Counted from the first letter of the stretch, positions 15,168 through 24,686 are shown. The stretch is DNA of 64,000 bases from Cellulosimicrobium sp. Marseille-Q4280 (GCF_943181405.1 NZ_CALPBY010000004.1:186001-250000), one strand, 5' to 3'. A program made the numbers and translations. The notes: a model not told the origin generated them from the letters alone.

Positions 15168-16225
15168 CAGCGCGTCCCTCCGAACGTCTCGTCGCGCAGC
15201 CAGCCGGCGATCTCGGTGGCCCAGTAGGTGAGGATCACGTCCGCGCCGGCGCGCTTGATGCCGAGCACCGACTCCGTGACCGCGCCGCGGCGGTCGATCC
15301 AGCCGTTCGCCGCGGCGGCCTCGATCATCGCGTACTCGCCCGACACCTGGTACGCCGCGACCGGCACCGGCGACATCTCGGCGACCGCGGCCAGCACGTC
15401 GAGGTACGACCCCGCGGGCTTGACCATGACCATGTCGGCGCCCTCGGCGAGGTCCAGGTCCGCCTCGCGCAGACCCTCCCGCGCGTTGCCCGCGTCCATC
15501 TGGTACGTCCGGCGGTCGCCCTGCAGCGCGGAGTCGACGGCCTCGCGGAACGGCCCGTAGAACGCGCTCGCGTACTTGGCCGAGTAGGCGAGGATCCCGA
15601 CGTCGGAGTATCCCGCGGCGTCGAGCGCCTCGCGGATCACGCCCACCTGGCCGTCCATCATGCCGGACGGGGCCACGACGTCCGCGCCCGCCCGTGCCTG
15701 CGCGACGGCCATCGACGCGTACCGCTCGAGCGTCGCGTCGTTGTCGACCACCATGACCTCGCGCGTACCGTCGTGTCGCCTCGCGAGCACGCCGCAGTGG
15801 CCGTGGTCCGTGAACTCGTCGAGGCACGTGTCGGCCATGACGACAGGGCCCGAACCACCACGGGCGCCGTCGGCGGCCTCCACCTCGCGCACGACGTCTC
15901 GTGAGAGCCGGATCGCGCGCTGCAGGATCCCGTCCTCGGCGTCCGCCTGGCTCCCGGTCGCGTCGCGCTCGGCCGGGATGCCGAAGAGCATCACGCCGCC
16001 GATCCCCGCACGGGCCGCGTCGCGCACCGCGCCGGCGAGCGTCGCCTCGGTGTGCTGCACGACGCCCGGCATCGACGAGATGGGGTGCGGCGCGTCGAGG
16101 CCTTCCTTGACGAAGAGCGGCAGCACGAGGTCAGCCGGGTGCAGACGCGTCTCGCCGACGAGCCGGCGCAGGCGCGGCGTCGTGCGCAGTCGGCGGGGCC
16201 GGTGGTGTCCGGGGGAGAGGGTCAC
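15167..16225 (-). CDS. hemB: Delta-aminolevulinic acid dehydratase (porphobilinogen synthase)
   Basis: 352 residues from a GTG with AGGAGA upstream. [16 protein letters not shown] carries the metal-site Cys and Asp residues, and the two Schiff-base lysines lie in [15 protein letters not shown] and [11 protein letters not shown]. It condenses two 5-aminolevulinates to porphobilinogen. It follows hemD after an 85-bp gap that holds a palindromic repeat, and its stop overlaps the hemL start. Confidence 0.97.
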   Translation of the reverse strand: MTLSPGHHRPRRLRTTPRLRRLVGETRLHPADLVLPLFVKEGLDAPHPISSMPGVVQHTEATLAGAVRDAARAGIGGVMLFGIPAERDATGSQADAEDGILQRAIRLSRDVVREVEAADGARGGSGPVVMADTCLDEFTDHGHCGVLARRHDGTREVMVVDNDATLERYASMAVAQARAGADVVAPSGMMDGQVGVIREALDAAGYSDVGILAYSAKYASAFYGPFREAVDSALQGDRRTYQMDAGNAREGLREADLDLAEGADMVMVKPAGSYLDVLAAVAEMSPVPVAAYQVSGEYAMIEAAAANGWIDRRGAVTESVLGIKRAGADVILTYWATEIAGWLRDETFGGTR

Positions 16226-16258
16226 GAAGGGTCTCCTGTGTCGGTGGGTCGGCCGGTC

Positions 16259-16302
16259 GTGTCAGGGTCAGGGACCACCGGGGTGACCTGTCGTCCTGAC
16301 AC
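16259..16302. repeat. 44-bp palindromic element, copy 4 (hemD-hemB gap)
   Basis: GTGTCAGG / CCTGACAC arms around ACCGGGGTGACCTGTCG. Read on the hem strand it would encode [14 protein letters not shown], matching the peptide encoded by the copA copies, although here it lies after the hemD stop. Confidence 0.85.
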
Positions 16303-16310
16303 GGTGGTGG

Positions 16311-17297
16311 TCAGCGGGGGATGTCAGGGCCAGGGGCCGCTGGAGTGATCGGTGCTCCTGACAGGACGGTGGTGAGCGCGGCGGCGAGCGCGTCGTCGGT
16401 CGGTCGGTCGGCCACCGCGTCGAGCCGCAGCCCGACGGCGCGCGCCGCCCGGGCCGTCGGCTCGCCGATCGCGACGGCCGCGACGTCGTCGCGCGGGCCG
16501 AGCTGCCGCGCGATCTCGCGGACGACGCTCCCCGAGGTGAGCACGACGGCGTCGACCTCGCCCGCGCGCCAGGCCGCGACGGCCTCAGGGGCGAGGTCGT
16601 GCGCGACCGTGCGGTAGACGGTGACGACGTGCGGGTCGTGACCGAGGTCGCGGAGCCCGTCGGCCATCGTCGGCGCGGCGAGGTCTCCCTGTGGCAGCAG
16701 GACGGTGCTCGCGGCCGGGTGCCGGTGCTCGAAGGCGGCGACGAGCCCGCGGGCGGAGTTCTCCGCCGGTTCCAGCTCGACCGTGACGCCGACGGCCTCG
16801 AGCGCGCGGCGCGTGGCCGGCCCGACGGCGGCCCAGCGGGCCGTGCGCGCGACGTCACCGAGGGGCGTGCCGAGACGCTCTGCGGCGGCGGCGAGCTCGT
16901 CGATCGCGTTGACGCTCGTGACCACGACCCAGCCGTAGCCGCCGTCGGCGAGGCGGGCGACGGCGTCGTCCACGGGTGCGGTGTCCTCGACGCGGGCGCG
17001 CTCGATGGCCGGGCTCACGAGGACCCGGGCGCCGGCGGCGCGCAGCGCCGAGGCGAGGGCGGCCGCCCGCTCGGGATCGCGCGGCACGAGGACGGTCCGG
17101 TCGGTCAGGGGGGCCGACTGGTCGCCGAACCCCGGGTTGTGCGTCGATCCGGGGGCTGAGGGGCGCTCAACCCGGGGTTCGGCACCGGGACCTGACGACG
17201 GGCCCGAGGCCGGCGGCTGGGCGGACGGGTCGACCGGAGGCGTCGGGACGACGGGTGCGGGGCCGCGCGACGGGTCGCGCAGGCGGCCGGGGCTCAC
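16311..17297 (-). CDS. hemD: Uroporphyrinogen-III synthase
   Basis: 328 residues; the GTG start overlaps the hemC stop (GTGA). An unusual disordered N-terminal extension of about 65 residues, rich in Pro/Ser/Gly, precedes the two-lobed HemD domain (RTVLVPRDPERAAALASAL, VVVTSVNAIDEL, VLTSGSVVREIA). It closes hydroxymethylbilane to uroporphyrinogen III. The N-terminal extension contains a 60-bp palindrome (residues 39-58). The C-terminal residues (SGAPITPAAPGPDIPR) are encoded by a copy of the 44-bp repeat, which also supplies the approach to the stop. Confidence 0.93.
   Translation of the reverse strand: MSPGRLRDPSRGPAPVVPTPPVDPSAQPPASGPSSGPGAEPRVERPSAPGSTHNPGFGDQSAPLTDRTVLVPRDPERAAALASALRAAGARVLVSPAIERARVEDTAPVDDAVARLADGGYGWVVVTSVNAIDELAAAAERLGTPLGDVARTARWAAVGPATRRALEAVGVTVELEPAENSARGLVAAFEHRHPAASTVLLPQGDLAAPTMADGLRDLGHDPHVVTVYRTVAHDLAPEAVAAWRAGEVDAVVLTSGSVVREIARQLGPRDDVAAVAIGEPTARAARAVGLRLDAVADRPTDDALAAALTTVLSGAPITPAAPGPDIPR
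16321..16364. repeat. 44-bp palindromic element, copy 5 (3' end of hemD)
   Basis: TGTCAGG / CCTGACA arms, same 44-bp length. It encodes the last residues of HemD (SGAPITPAAPGPD). Confidence 0.8.
17124..17183. repeat. 60-bp inverted repeat inside hemD
   Basis: Perfect 16-bp arms, GCCGAACCCCGGGTTG and CAACCCGGGGTTCGGC, with a 28-bp loop. It lies in the part of hemD encoding the disordered N-terminal extension. No second copy was found in the window. Confidence 0.82.
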
Positions 17298-18430
17298 GCG
17301 GGCTCCCCGCGGTAGCCGCCGTCGCGGAGCTGTTCGCGCGCCGCCTCGACCGCCGGGTCGGGGGCGTCCGTCACCGAGCCCCGCCCGGGGCCACCGGCGC
17401 CGGGGAGCGAGGACTCCGCGGTCCGTGCGGCGTCGGCAGGCGGCCCGAGAGGCGCGAGACGCCCGGCGCCGTCGGCGAGGAGCGCATCGGCGACGCGCTC
17501 GCCGAGCCGGAGCGCGACGTCGTCGCGCGCGGCTCGCAGGTCGCCGCCGGTCGCGGGCAGCAGCGCCCGCGCGGAGTGCGTGAGCTGCTCGACGCCGTCG
17601 ACGCGCGCGACGACCGCCGTGAGGGTGACCTCGCCGCCGTCGACGAGCGCGTGGGCGCCGACCGGAGCCGCGCAGCCCGCCTCGAGGCGCGCGAGCAGGG
17701 CCCGCTCCGCGAGGACGGCGAGGCGCGTCGGCTCGTGGTCGAGGGCGTCGAGCGCCGCGGCGACGACCGGGTCGTCGAGCTCGGACGTGCGGACCTCGAC
17801 GGCGAGGGCGCCCTGCCCGGCCGCGGGCGCCATGACCGTCGTGTCGATCACCTCGGTGACGGCGTCGAGCCGGCCGAGACGGGACAGGCCCGCGTAGGCG
17901 AGCACCACGGCGTCGAGGTCGGCGTCCTCCCCGTGGACCCGGCGCAGGCGCGTGTCGACGTTGCCGCGGATGTCGACGACGTCGAGGTCGGGCCGGACCG
18001 ACCGCAGCTGCGCCGCCCGGCGCGGGGACCCGGTGCCGACGTGCGCGCCGCGCGGGAGGGTCGCGATCGTCAGGCCGTCGCGCGCGCACAGGGCGTCGCG
18101 CGGGTCCTCGCGCTCGGGCGTCACGACGGTCAGCCCGGGAGCGGGCGTCGTGGGGAGGTCCTTGAGCGAGTGCACCGCGACGTCGCAGCGGCCGTCGAGG
18201 AGCGCCTCGCGAAGAGCGGTGACGAAGACGCCCGTGCCGCCCATCTGGGCGAGGGACCCGGTCAGCACGTCGCCGTCGGTGCGGATCCGGACGGTCTCGA
18301 TCGTCCGGCCCGTCAGCTCCTCGAGGCGTCGCGCGACGTGACCCGTCTGGGTGGTCGCGAGCGCGCTCCCGCGGGTGCCGACACGGATCACGTCGTGGCC
18401 CGTCGCGGGGCGCGTGTGGGTGCTGCTCAC
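17294..18430 (-). CDS. hemC: Porphobilinogen deaminase (hydroxymethylbilane synthase)
   Basis: 378 residues from GTG; GGAGG lies about ten bases upstream. IRVGTRGSALATTQT, VHSLKDLPT, GTGSPRRAAQL and the dipyrromethane-cofactor Cys in EAGCAAPVGAHA are all present. It polymerises four porphobilinogens to hydroxymethylbilane. A C-terminal tail of about 60 residues with low complexity is extra relative to the usual 310-residue enzyme. Its stop overlaps the hemD start, so the linear product is handed directly to the next enzyme's gene product. Confidence 0.97.
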   Translation of the reverse strand: MSSTHTRPATGHDVIRVGTRGSALATTQTGHVARRLEELTGRTIETVRIRTDGDVLTGSLAQMGGTGVFVTALREALLDGRCDVAVHSLKDLPTTPAPGLTVVTPEREDPRDALCARDGLTIATLPRGAHVGTGSPRRAAQLRSVRPDLDVVDIRGNVDTRLRRVHGEDADLDAVVLAYAGLSRLGRLDAVTEVIDTTVMAPAAGQGALAVEVRTSELDDPVVAAALDALDHEPTRLAVLAERALLARLEAGCAAPVGAHALVDGGEVTLTAVVARVDGVEQLTHSARALLPATGGDLRAARDDVALRLGERVADALLADGAGRLAPLGPPADAARTAESSLPGAGGPGRGSVTDAPDPAVEAAREQLRDGGYRGEPA

Positions 18431-18597
18431 GGTCTCAGTGTCCTCCGTGCGGCGACGATCTCGAAATGCGCGCCGCGCCGACCGAGAATTTCCCCGCCCG
18501 CCGCGACGGCGGAGTGACGCGGTCCTGACGCCCGGTCACGACGATGCGGACAATGTGTCATCTTGCCCATTCCCGGTGCATTCCGGTGAGGATTGCC

Positions 18598-20055
18598 TCA
18601 CACGTTTCGCGCGCATTCCTGGGCGTGCCCGACGACCGCCGCGAGCCCTGTCCCGGCGATCCACCCGCCGGTGACGCCGAGCCCCGGGACGTCGGCGACG
18701 CGGGCGGTGAACGCCGCGACCTCGCGCCGGTACGCCGGGGTCGGCGGGGGGAGCGCACCGTTCCACCGGGTCACGACGTGGCCGAGCACGCGGCCGTGCA
18801 GGTCGACGCCGAACAGGCGCGACGCGTCGGCGACGACCTGGTCCAGGTCGGGCTCCGTCGTCGCCCCCATCCGTCCGTAGCTGAGCCGCACCACGTGGTG
18901 ACCCGGCCCGACGGCGTCGCGCACCCGCGCGCGCAGCCACGGCCACTTCGCGGTCGAGTGCGTCATGGCCTTGGCCTCGATGTCGGGGCGACGCGCCTCG
19001 CGCCCGGCGTCCCGGTGCGGCGGTGCGACGAGCATCCCGGTGCCGCGCGGGGCGTCGTCGAGCTCCGGCGCGCGCAGGAGCAGCGTGACGAGACGGACGT
19101 CCGCGCCCGGCTCGGGGTCGGGCAGCAGGTCCGCCGGGCCGCCGACGAGAGGACCCAGCGCGTCGACGACCGCGGGGGTGGTCACGACGAGCCGCGCAGC
19201 CACGAGCTCGACGGGTCCGTCGGGGCCGACCGCGCGCACGACCCAGTCGCCGAGACGGTCCGAGGCGTCCCGTCGGGCGAGGTCCACGACCTCGTGGCGC
19301 ACGCGCACGTCGGCCTCGGCGGCGAGGGCTTCGACGAGGCGGTGCATCCCGCCGTCGATACCGCGCACCGCCGAGCCGGCCGGCGCGAGCGCCCGCAACG
19401 ACGCGACGGCGCGGGCGAGCGACCCCTCGCGCTCGAACGCGGCGAGCAGGCCGGGCGCGACGGCGTCGACGTCGAGCCGGTCGAGCGGTGCCGAGTGGAC
19501 GCCGCCCGCGACGGGTGCGACGAGCCGTTCGGTGACGCGCGTCCCCATGCGCGAGCGGGCGAACGACTCGAGCGTCGCCGTGTCGGTGAACCGCCGCGGC
19601 AGCACGCGGTCGAGGCCGGCGCGGAGCGAGCCCGCGACACCCACGGCCCGCCGCACGTCGGCGGCCCACGGGTGCGCCGGGATGCCGAGGACCCCGGCGC
19701 GCGGGAGCGGGAACGTGCGGCCCGCCGCGTAGCCCCACGCGGACGCGCCGGACGGCTCCACGACGCTCAGCCCGAGCGCGAGGGCCAGCTCGCCGACGGC
19801 CGTGCCGCGGGCGGCGAAGGACTCCGCGCCGACGTCGACCCGCAGGTCGTCCAGGCCGGGCAGGTGCGCCCCGCGCACCGGGCCGCCCGCCGTCGTGGCG
19901 GCCTCCAGCACGACGACGCGCAGCCCGCGCTCGCGCAGCGTCCGGGCTGCGGTGAGGCCGGCGATCCCGGCGCCGACGACGACCGCGTCCACGTCCTCGG
20001 GCCCGGGAGGACCGGCGGGACCGGGGGAGCGGGGAGTCGTCGGCGCGGCGCTCAC
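18598..20055 (-). CDS. hemY: Protoporphyrinogen/coproporphyrinogen oxidase, FAD-dependent
   Basis: 485 residues; the GTG overlaps the hemE stop by four bases. The Rossmann FAD motif VVVGAGIAGLTAARTLRERG is near residue 25, and GIDGGMHRLVEAL and the C-terminal GVTGGWIAGTGLAAVVGHA are typical of the HemY/HemG-type amine oxidase family. In actinobacteria this enzyme usually oxidises coproporphyrinogen III to coproporphyrin III (CgoX), with HemQ finishing heme. hemQ and the ferrochelatase are not in the window. Confidence 0.92.
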   Translation of the reverse strand: MSAAPTTPRSPGPAGPPGPEDVDAVVVGAGIAGLTAARTLRERGLRVVVLEAATTAGGPVRGAHLPGLDDLRVDVGAESFAARGTAVGELALALGLSVVEPSGASAWGYAAGRTFPLPRAGVLGIPAHPWAADVRRAVGVAGSLRAGLDRVLPRRFTDTATLESFARSRMGTRVTERLVAPVAGGVHSAPLDRLDVDAVAPGLLAAFEREGSLARAVASLRALAPAGSAVRGIDGGMHRLVEALAAEADVRVRHEVVDLARRDASDRLGDWVVRAVGPDGPVELVAARLVVTTPAVVDALGPLVGGPADLLPDPEPGADVRLVTLLLRAPELDDAPRGTGMLVAPPHRDAGREARRPDIEAKAMTHSTAKWPWLRARVRDAVGPGHHVVRLSYGRMGATTEPDLDQVVADASRLFGVDLHGRVLGHVVTRWNGALPPPTPAYRREVAAFTARVADVPGLGVTGGWIAGTGLAAVVGHAQECARNV

Positions 20056-21194
20056 CGGACCTCGACCCCTGAGGCCTGCACGGGCTCCGCGGCGCCCGCG
20101 GAGTGGACGAGCTCCACGACGCGCGTCAGGACCGTCGGGTCCGTGTCCGGCGGGACGCCGTGACCGAGGTTGGCGACGTGTCCGGGAGCCGCGGCGCCCC
20201 GCCGCAGGACGTCGAGCACGTGCGCCTCGAGGACGTCCCACGGCGCGGCGAGCAGCGCGGGGTCGATGTTGCCCTGGACGGGGACGGTGCCACCGAGCAG
20301 CTGCGCGGCCTCGTCGAGCGGCGTGCGGTAGTCGACGCCCACGACGACGTCGCGCACGCCGGCCGCGACGACGGCGTCGCGCATCGCGGGGAGCAGGTGC
20401 CCGGTCCCGGTGCCGAAGTGGACGACGGGCACGTCGAGGTCCGCGACGTGCGTCAGGGCGCGGGTGGAGGCCCCGGCGGCGCCGTGCGCGTAGTCCTCGA
20501 GCGAGAGGGACCCGGCCCACGAGTCGAAGAGCTGCGCGGCGCTGGCCCCCGCGGCGACCTGCGCGCGCAGGAACGTGCCGGCGAGGTCGGCCGCCCAGTC
20601 CACGAGGCGCTGCCACGTCTCGGGGTCGGACCGCAGCAGGGCGCGCGCCGCGAGGTGGTCGCGCGACGGGCGGCCCTCGACGAGGTAGGCCGCGAGCGTG
20701 AACGGCGCGCCGGCGAAGCCGATGAGCGGCGTGCTGCCGAGCGCGTCCACCGTCAGCCCGACGGCCTCGGTGATCGGCGCGAGGGCCTCGGGCGTCAGCT
20801 CGGCCTCGACGAGGCGCGCGACGTCGTCGGGCGTCCGGTACGCCTGACCCATGACCGGGCCGACGCCCGGCGCGATGTCGACCTCGACGCCTGCGAGGCG
20901 CAGCGGCACGACGATGTCGGAGAAGAAGATGGCGGCGTCGACGCCGTGGCGGCGGACCGGCTGGAGCGTGATCTCCGACGCCAGGTCGGGCCGCAGGCAG
21001 GAGTCGAGCATGCTCACGCCCTCGCGCGCCGCGCGGTACTCGGGGAGCGACCGGCCCGCCTGGCGCATGAACCACACCGGTGTGATTTCCGGCCTTTCCC
21101 CGGTGGTGCCCGCGCGCAGCGCCCGCACGAGCGGGGATTTCGCCGTACGGCCGTCGTGGAGCGGGTGGGCGGTGGAAAGCGCGACAGGAATCAC
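20052..21194 (-). CDS. hemE: Uroporphyrinogen decarboxylase
   Basis: 380 residues. PVWFMRQAGRSLPEYR and IFFSDIVVPL, GFAGAPFTLAAYLVEG and GNIDPALL are family signatures. It decarboxylates uroporphyrinogen III to coproporphyrinogen III. The GTG start at 21194 has no clear Shine-Dalgarno site, and a CAGAAT element lies eight bases before it, so it may be leaderless. It heads the minus-strand hem series and diverges from hemA across 50 bp. Confidence 0.96.
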   Translation of the reverse strand: MIPVALSTAHPLHDGRTAKSPLVRALRAGTTGERPEITPVWFMRQAGRSLPEYRAAREGVSMLDSCLRPDLASEITLQPVRRHGVDAAIFFSDIVVPLRLAGVEVDIAPGVGPVMGQAYRTPDDVARLVEAELTPEALAPITEAVGLTVDALGSTPLIGFAGAPFTLAAYLVEGRPSRDHLAARALLRSDPETWQRLVDWAADLAGTFLRAQVAAGASAAQLFDSWAGSLSLEDYAHGAAGASTRALTHVADLDVPVVHFGTGTGHLLPAMRDAVVAAGVRDVVVGVDYRTPLDEAAQLLGGTVPVQGNIDPALLAAPWDVLEAHVLDVLRRGAAAPGHVANLGHGVPPDTDPTVLTRVVELVHSAGAAEPVQASGVEVR

Positions 21195-21244
21195 AGCTAC
21201 CGATTCTGCCTCTCTCCTGGGGGAATGATTAAATCGGAGGCACT

Positions 21245-22609
21245 GTGGCTCTTCTCTCTCTCACGGCCAGCCACCACGAGCTCGACCTCGACGCCCTGGA
21301 ACGACTGTCCACCGGGGCCCAGTCGATCGGCGGTTCCGCGGTCTCGGCCTGCGACGTCATCACCGGTGCGGTGGTCCTGGCGACCTGCAACCGGTTCGAG
21401 CTGTACCTCGACGTCGACGCCCCGCTCGACGGCCCCGGCGTGCGGCACGCGACCGAGCACGTCGCCCGGCTCGTCGCGGAGGCCTCCGGCGTCGACGCCG
21501 TCGAGGCGGCGACGTCGTTCCGCGCCCGGGCCGGCAACGAGGTGGTCGAGCACCTCTTCGCGGTCGCCGCGGGCCTCGACTCGATGGTCGTCGGGGAGCG
21601 GGAGATCGCGGGCCAGGTCAAGCGCGCGCTCGAGGCCGCGCACGCCGACGGCGTGACGTCCTCGACGCTCGAGCTGCTGTTCCAGACGGCGTCGCGCACG
21701 TCGAAGCGTGTGAGCACCGAGACGGCACTCGGGGGCGCCGGGCGCTCGGTCGTCGCGCTCGGCCTGGAGCTCGCCGCGGCGGAGCTGCCGCCGTGGCACC
21801 AGGTCCGGACGGTCCTCATCGGCACCGGCTCCTACGCGGGCGCCAGCCTCGCCGCGCTGCGCGCGCTCGGGTGCGACGACGTCCGGGTCTACTCGCAGTC
21901 GGGGCGCGCCGAGGAGTTCGCGGCGGCGCGCGGCATCGAGCCGGTCGACGACCTCGTCGCCGCGCTCGAGGACGCCGACCTCGTCGTCTCGTGCAGCGGC
22001 GCGCGAGGCCGTGCCGTCGCCGAGGCCGCGGGTTCGCGGCGCGAGCAGGCCATCGAGCACGTGCTCGACGCCGCGTCCGTCGTGCGGGCGCGCGAGCGGG
22101 CCGCGGTCGCGGCGGGCGACGAGCCAGGGGCGCGGCCCACGGTCGTGCTCGACCTCGCCCTGCACCGCGACGTCGACCCGCACGTCGCCGACGTCGAGGG
22201 CGTGCTGCTCTACGACCTCGCGACGCTCGCCGCGCGCTCGCCCGCCGTCGCCTCGGACCTCGTCGCGCACGCGCGGTCGATTGTCGACGACGCGGCGCGC
22301 ACCTTCGAGGAGACCCGGCTGGGCCGGGCCGCGGACACCGCGGTCGTCGCGCTCCTGCAGGACGCCGAGCGCCGCATCCGCGCCGAGGTCGACGACGTCG
22401 TCGCGCTGCGCCGCGCCGCGGGCGACGACCCGGGCGAGGACGAGGTCGAGGAGCTGGCGCGCGGCGTGCGCCGGCGCGTGCACGCCGACCTCCACCGGGC
22501 CATCGTCGCCGCGCGCGCGGAGGCGGTCGAGGCGTCGCGTGCCGCCGTCCGCGGGGTCGTCGCCGACGCCGAGGCCCTCATCGCGGAGGCCGACGCCGAG
22601 GTCGGCTGA
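21245..22609 (+). CDS. hemA: Glutamyl-tRNA reductase
   Basis: 454 residues, GTG start with CGGAGG seven bases upstream. The catalytic Cys is in VVLATCNRFELYLDV. AAGLDSMVVGEREIAGQVK, a Rossmann NADPH site (VLIGTGSYAGASLAALRALG) and the C-terminal helical dimerisation domain follow in order. It reduces glutamyl-tRNA to glutamate-1-semialdehyde, the committed step of tetrapyrrole synthesis. The 50-bp gap to hemE must contain both promoters. Confidence 0.97.
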   Translation: MALLSLTASHHELDLDALERLSTGAQSIGGSAVSACDVITGAVVLATCNRFELYLDVDAPLDGPGVRHATEHVARLVAEASGVDAVEAATSFRARAGNEVVEHLFAVAAGLDSMVVGEREIAGQVKRALEAAHADGVTSSTLELLFQTASRTSKRVSTETALGGAGRSVVALGLELAAAELPPWHQVRTVLIGTGSYAGASLAALRALGCDDVRVYSQSGRAEEFAAARGIEPVDDLVAALEDADLVVSCSGARGRAVAEAAGSRREQAIEHVLDAASVVRARERAAVAAGDEPGARPTVVLDLALHRDVDPHVADVEGVLLYDLATLAARSPAVASDLVAHARSIVDDAARTFEETRLGRAADTAVVALLQDAERRIRAEVDDVVALRRAAGDDPGEDEVEELARGVRRRVHADLHRAIVAARAEAVEASRAAVRGVVADAEALIAEADAEVG

Positions 22610-22630
22610 CAGTCGTCGTGCGGACGCGAG

Positions 22631-24571
22631 TCAGTCCCTGACCGGCTTCAGCACCAGCGCCGAGCCTCCACCGCGGCGCTGCGGCTCGGCGACGGCGGTC
22701 AGCAGCCCGTCCGGGCCTATCTGCACCGCCGTCGCCGCACCGATCTCCGCGGCGGAGGTGAACGAGTCGCCGGACGGCACGAGCGTGTGGCCGTACGCCT
22801 CGAGCCCCGGGCCGTATGTCTGGATGAACTCCGGCTCGGCGATGACGTCCGCGGTGTTGCGCTGGGTGGCGCGCGGCGCGGCGAGCGCCTCGTCGATCGG
22901 CATGCCCCGGTCGAGGTGGTTGGTCAGCGTCTGCAGCACCGTGGTGATGATGGTCGACCCGCCGGGGGAGCCGAGCGCCAGCACGGGCTCGCCGTCGCGC
23001 AGGACGAGCGTCGGTGCCATCGACGAGCGCGGTCGCTTGCCGGGCTCGATGCGGTTCGGGTCGTCGGCGTCCCACACGGTCGAGAAGTCGGTGAGCTCGT
23101 TGTTGAGCAGGAACCCGCGGCCGGGCACGACCATCCCGGACCCGCCGGTCTGCTCGATCGTCAGCGTGTACTCGACGACGTCTCCCCACCGGTCCACGAC
23201 GGTGAGGTTCGTCGTCGAGACGTTCTCCGTGTCGTCGCGGTGCGGAGCGGCCGTCTCGCCGCACGCGGCGTCGAACGCGTCGACGTCGCCGGCCGCGACG
23301 GGCTTGGGCGCGGCGGCCTCCGGGTCGACGAGGCACGCGCGAGAGGCCGCGAACTCGTCGGAGAGCAGGGTGTCGAGCGGGACGTCGACGAACGCAGCGT
23401 CGCCCAGGTACGCGCCGCGGTCGGCGAACGCGAGGGCGCTGGCCTCGAGGTAGTGGTGCAGGTACGCGCTGTCCGACATGCCGGCGAGGTCGAACGTCTC
23501 CAGGATGTTCAGCGCCTCGCCCACGGTGGAGCCGCCGCTCGACGGTGGCGCCATGCCGTAGACGTCGTACCCGCGGTAGTCGGAGACGGTCGGGTCCTGC
23601 ACCAGGGCCTCGTAGTCGTCGAGGTCGTCGAGGTCGAGGTATCCGGGCGGCACGGGCAGGTCGGTGTCCGGGCTGGTCTGCGGGTCCTGCACGGCGCGGA
23701 CCATCTCGCGGGCGAGGCGTCCCTCGTAGAAGGCGTCGGTGCCGCGCAGCGCGAGCAGGGTGTACGTCTTCGCGAGGTCGACGTTGCGGAACCGGGTCCC
23801 CACGCGCGGGGCGTCGCCGCGCGGCAGGAACAGCTCGGCCGACGCGGGGAAGGCGGCGAAGCGCTCGGCGTTGTCGAGCGTCTGTTGGCGGAACGTCTCG
23901 TCGACGACGAAGCCGCGCAGGGCGAGCGCGGTGGCGGGCTGCAACGCCTTGCCCAGCGAGTAGGTCCCCCACTCGTCCAGCGCGGTCTCCCAGGTGGCCG
24001 GCGTGCCGGGCGTGCCGACGGAGACGCCGCTGGTGACGAGCTCCGGGGTGAACGGGTAGGGCGCGTTCGTCTCCGGGTCGATGAACGCGTCGCGCGGCAT
24101 GTCCGCCGGCGCCGTCTCACGCCCGTCGATCGTGGACACCGCGCCCGTCCCCGCGTCGTAGTGCAGGAAGAAGCCGCCGCCCCCGATCCCGGCGCTGTAC
24201 GGCTCGGTGACGCCGAGGGCGGCCGCGGTGGCCACGGCGGCGTCGACGGCGTTCCCGCCGCGACGCAGCACGTCGAGACCCACCCGGCTGGCCTCCGGGT
24301 CGACGGTGCTGACGGCACCCCCGTACCCGACGGCGGTCGGGACCTTCTCCCACCGGTCATGCCACCCGCCGTGCCACCCCCCGTGCGATCGGCTGTCGGT
24401 GCCGTGGCCGGCATCGTCGGTGGTCGCGGAGGCGCTGCCGGCGACGGCGGTCGTCGCGGCGAGCGTCGCGGCGGCGACCGCGGCGATGGCTCGGGCGCCG
24501 GGACGAGCCCGACCGGTACTGCGGTGGCCGGAGCTACAGGGGCCGGGACGGACGGAGCTGCGGTGGTCCAT
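22631..24571 (-). CDS. ggt: Gamma-glutamyltransferase (exported)
   Basis: 646 residues from the ATG at 24571 (GAGGGAAG upstream); longer frames start without a site. A twin-Arg-like N-terminus and Ala-rich signal peptide end near residue 50. GGNAVDAAVATAAALGVTEPYSAGIGGGGFFL is the large-subunit core, PPSSGGSTVGEALNI lies upstream, and the autoprocessing Thr is in STTNLTVVD. Most family members have Thr-His at this site; here it is Thr-Asn. The enzyme hydrolyses or transfers the gamma-glutamyl group of glutathione and related compounds outside the cell. Confidence 0.92.
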   Translation of the reverse strand: MDHRSSVRPGPCSSGHRSTGRARPGARAIAAVAAATLAATTAVAGSASATTDDAGHGTDSRSHGGWHGGWHDRWEKVPTAVGYGGAVSTVDPEASRVGLDVLRRGGNAVDAAVATAAALGVTEPYSAGIGGGGFFLHYDAGTGAVSTIDGRETAPADMPRDAFIDPETNAPYPFTPELVTSGVSVGTPGTPATWETALDEWGTYSLGKALQPATALALRGFVVDETFRQQTLDNAERFAAFPASAELFLPRGDAPRVGTRFRNVDLAKTYTLLALRGTDAFYEGRLAREMVRAVQDPQTSPDTDLPVPPGYLDLDDLDDYEALVQDPTVSDYRGYDVYGMAPPSSGGSTVGEALNILETFDLAGMSDSAYLHHYLEASALAFADRGAYLGDAAFVDVPLDTLLSDEFAASRACLVDPEAAAPKPVAAGDVDAFDAACGETAAPHRDDTENVSTTNLTVVDRWGDVVEYTLTIEQTGGSGMVVPGRGFLLNNELTDFSTVWDADDPNRIEPGKRPRSSMAPTLVLRDGEPVLALGSPGGSTIITTVLQTLTNHLDRGMPIDEALAAPRATQRNTADVIAEPEFIQTYGPGLEAYGHTLVPSGDSFTSAAEIGAATAVQIGPDGLLTAVAEPQRRGGGSALVLKPVRD

Positions 24572-24672
24572 GGTCGTCTTCCCTCGGTGAGCAGGGATCC
24601 TCATCCCCCACCGTCGCGCAGGGCGGCGGACCTCGCGCGCTGAGCCCTCCCCCACGGGCGGTCCGGCGCGAG

Positions 24673-24678
24673 TAGCCT
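24673..24678 (+). promoter_or_regulatory. Leaderless -10 element (Ppx/GppA gene)
   Basis: TAGCCT is followed by eight bases and the GTG at 24687. An upstream in-frame GTG at 24681 would leave only two bases, so 24687 is the preferred start. Confidence 0.5.
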
Positions 24679-24686
24679 CGGTGCTC

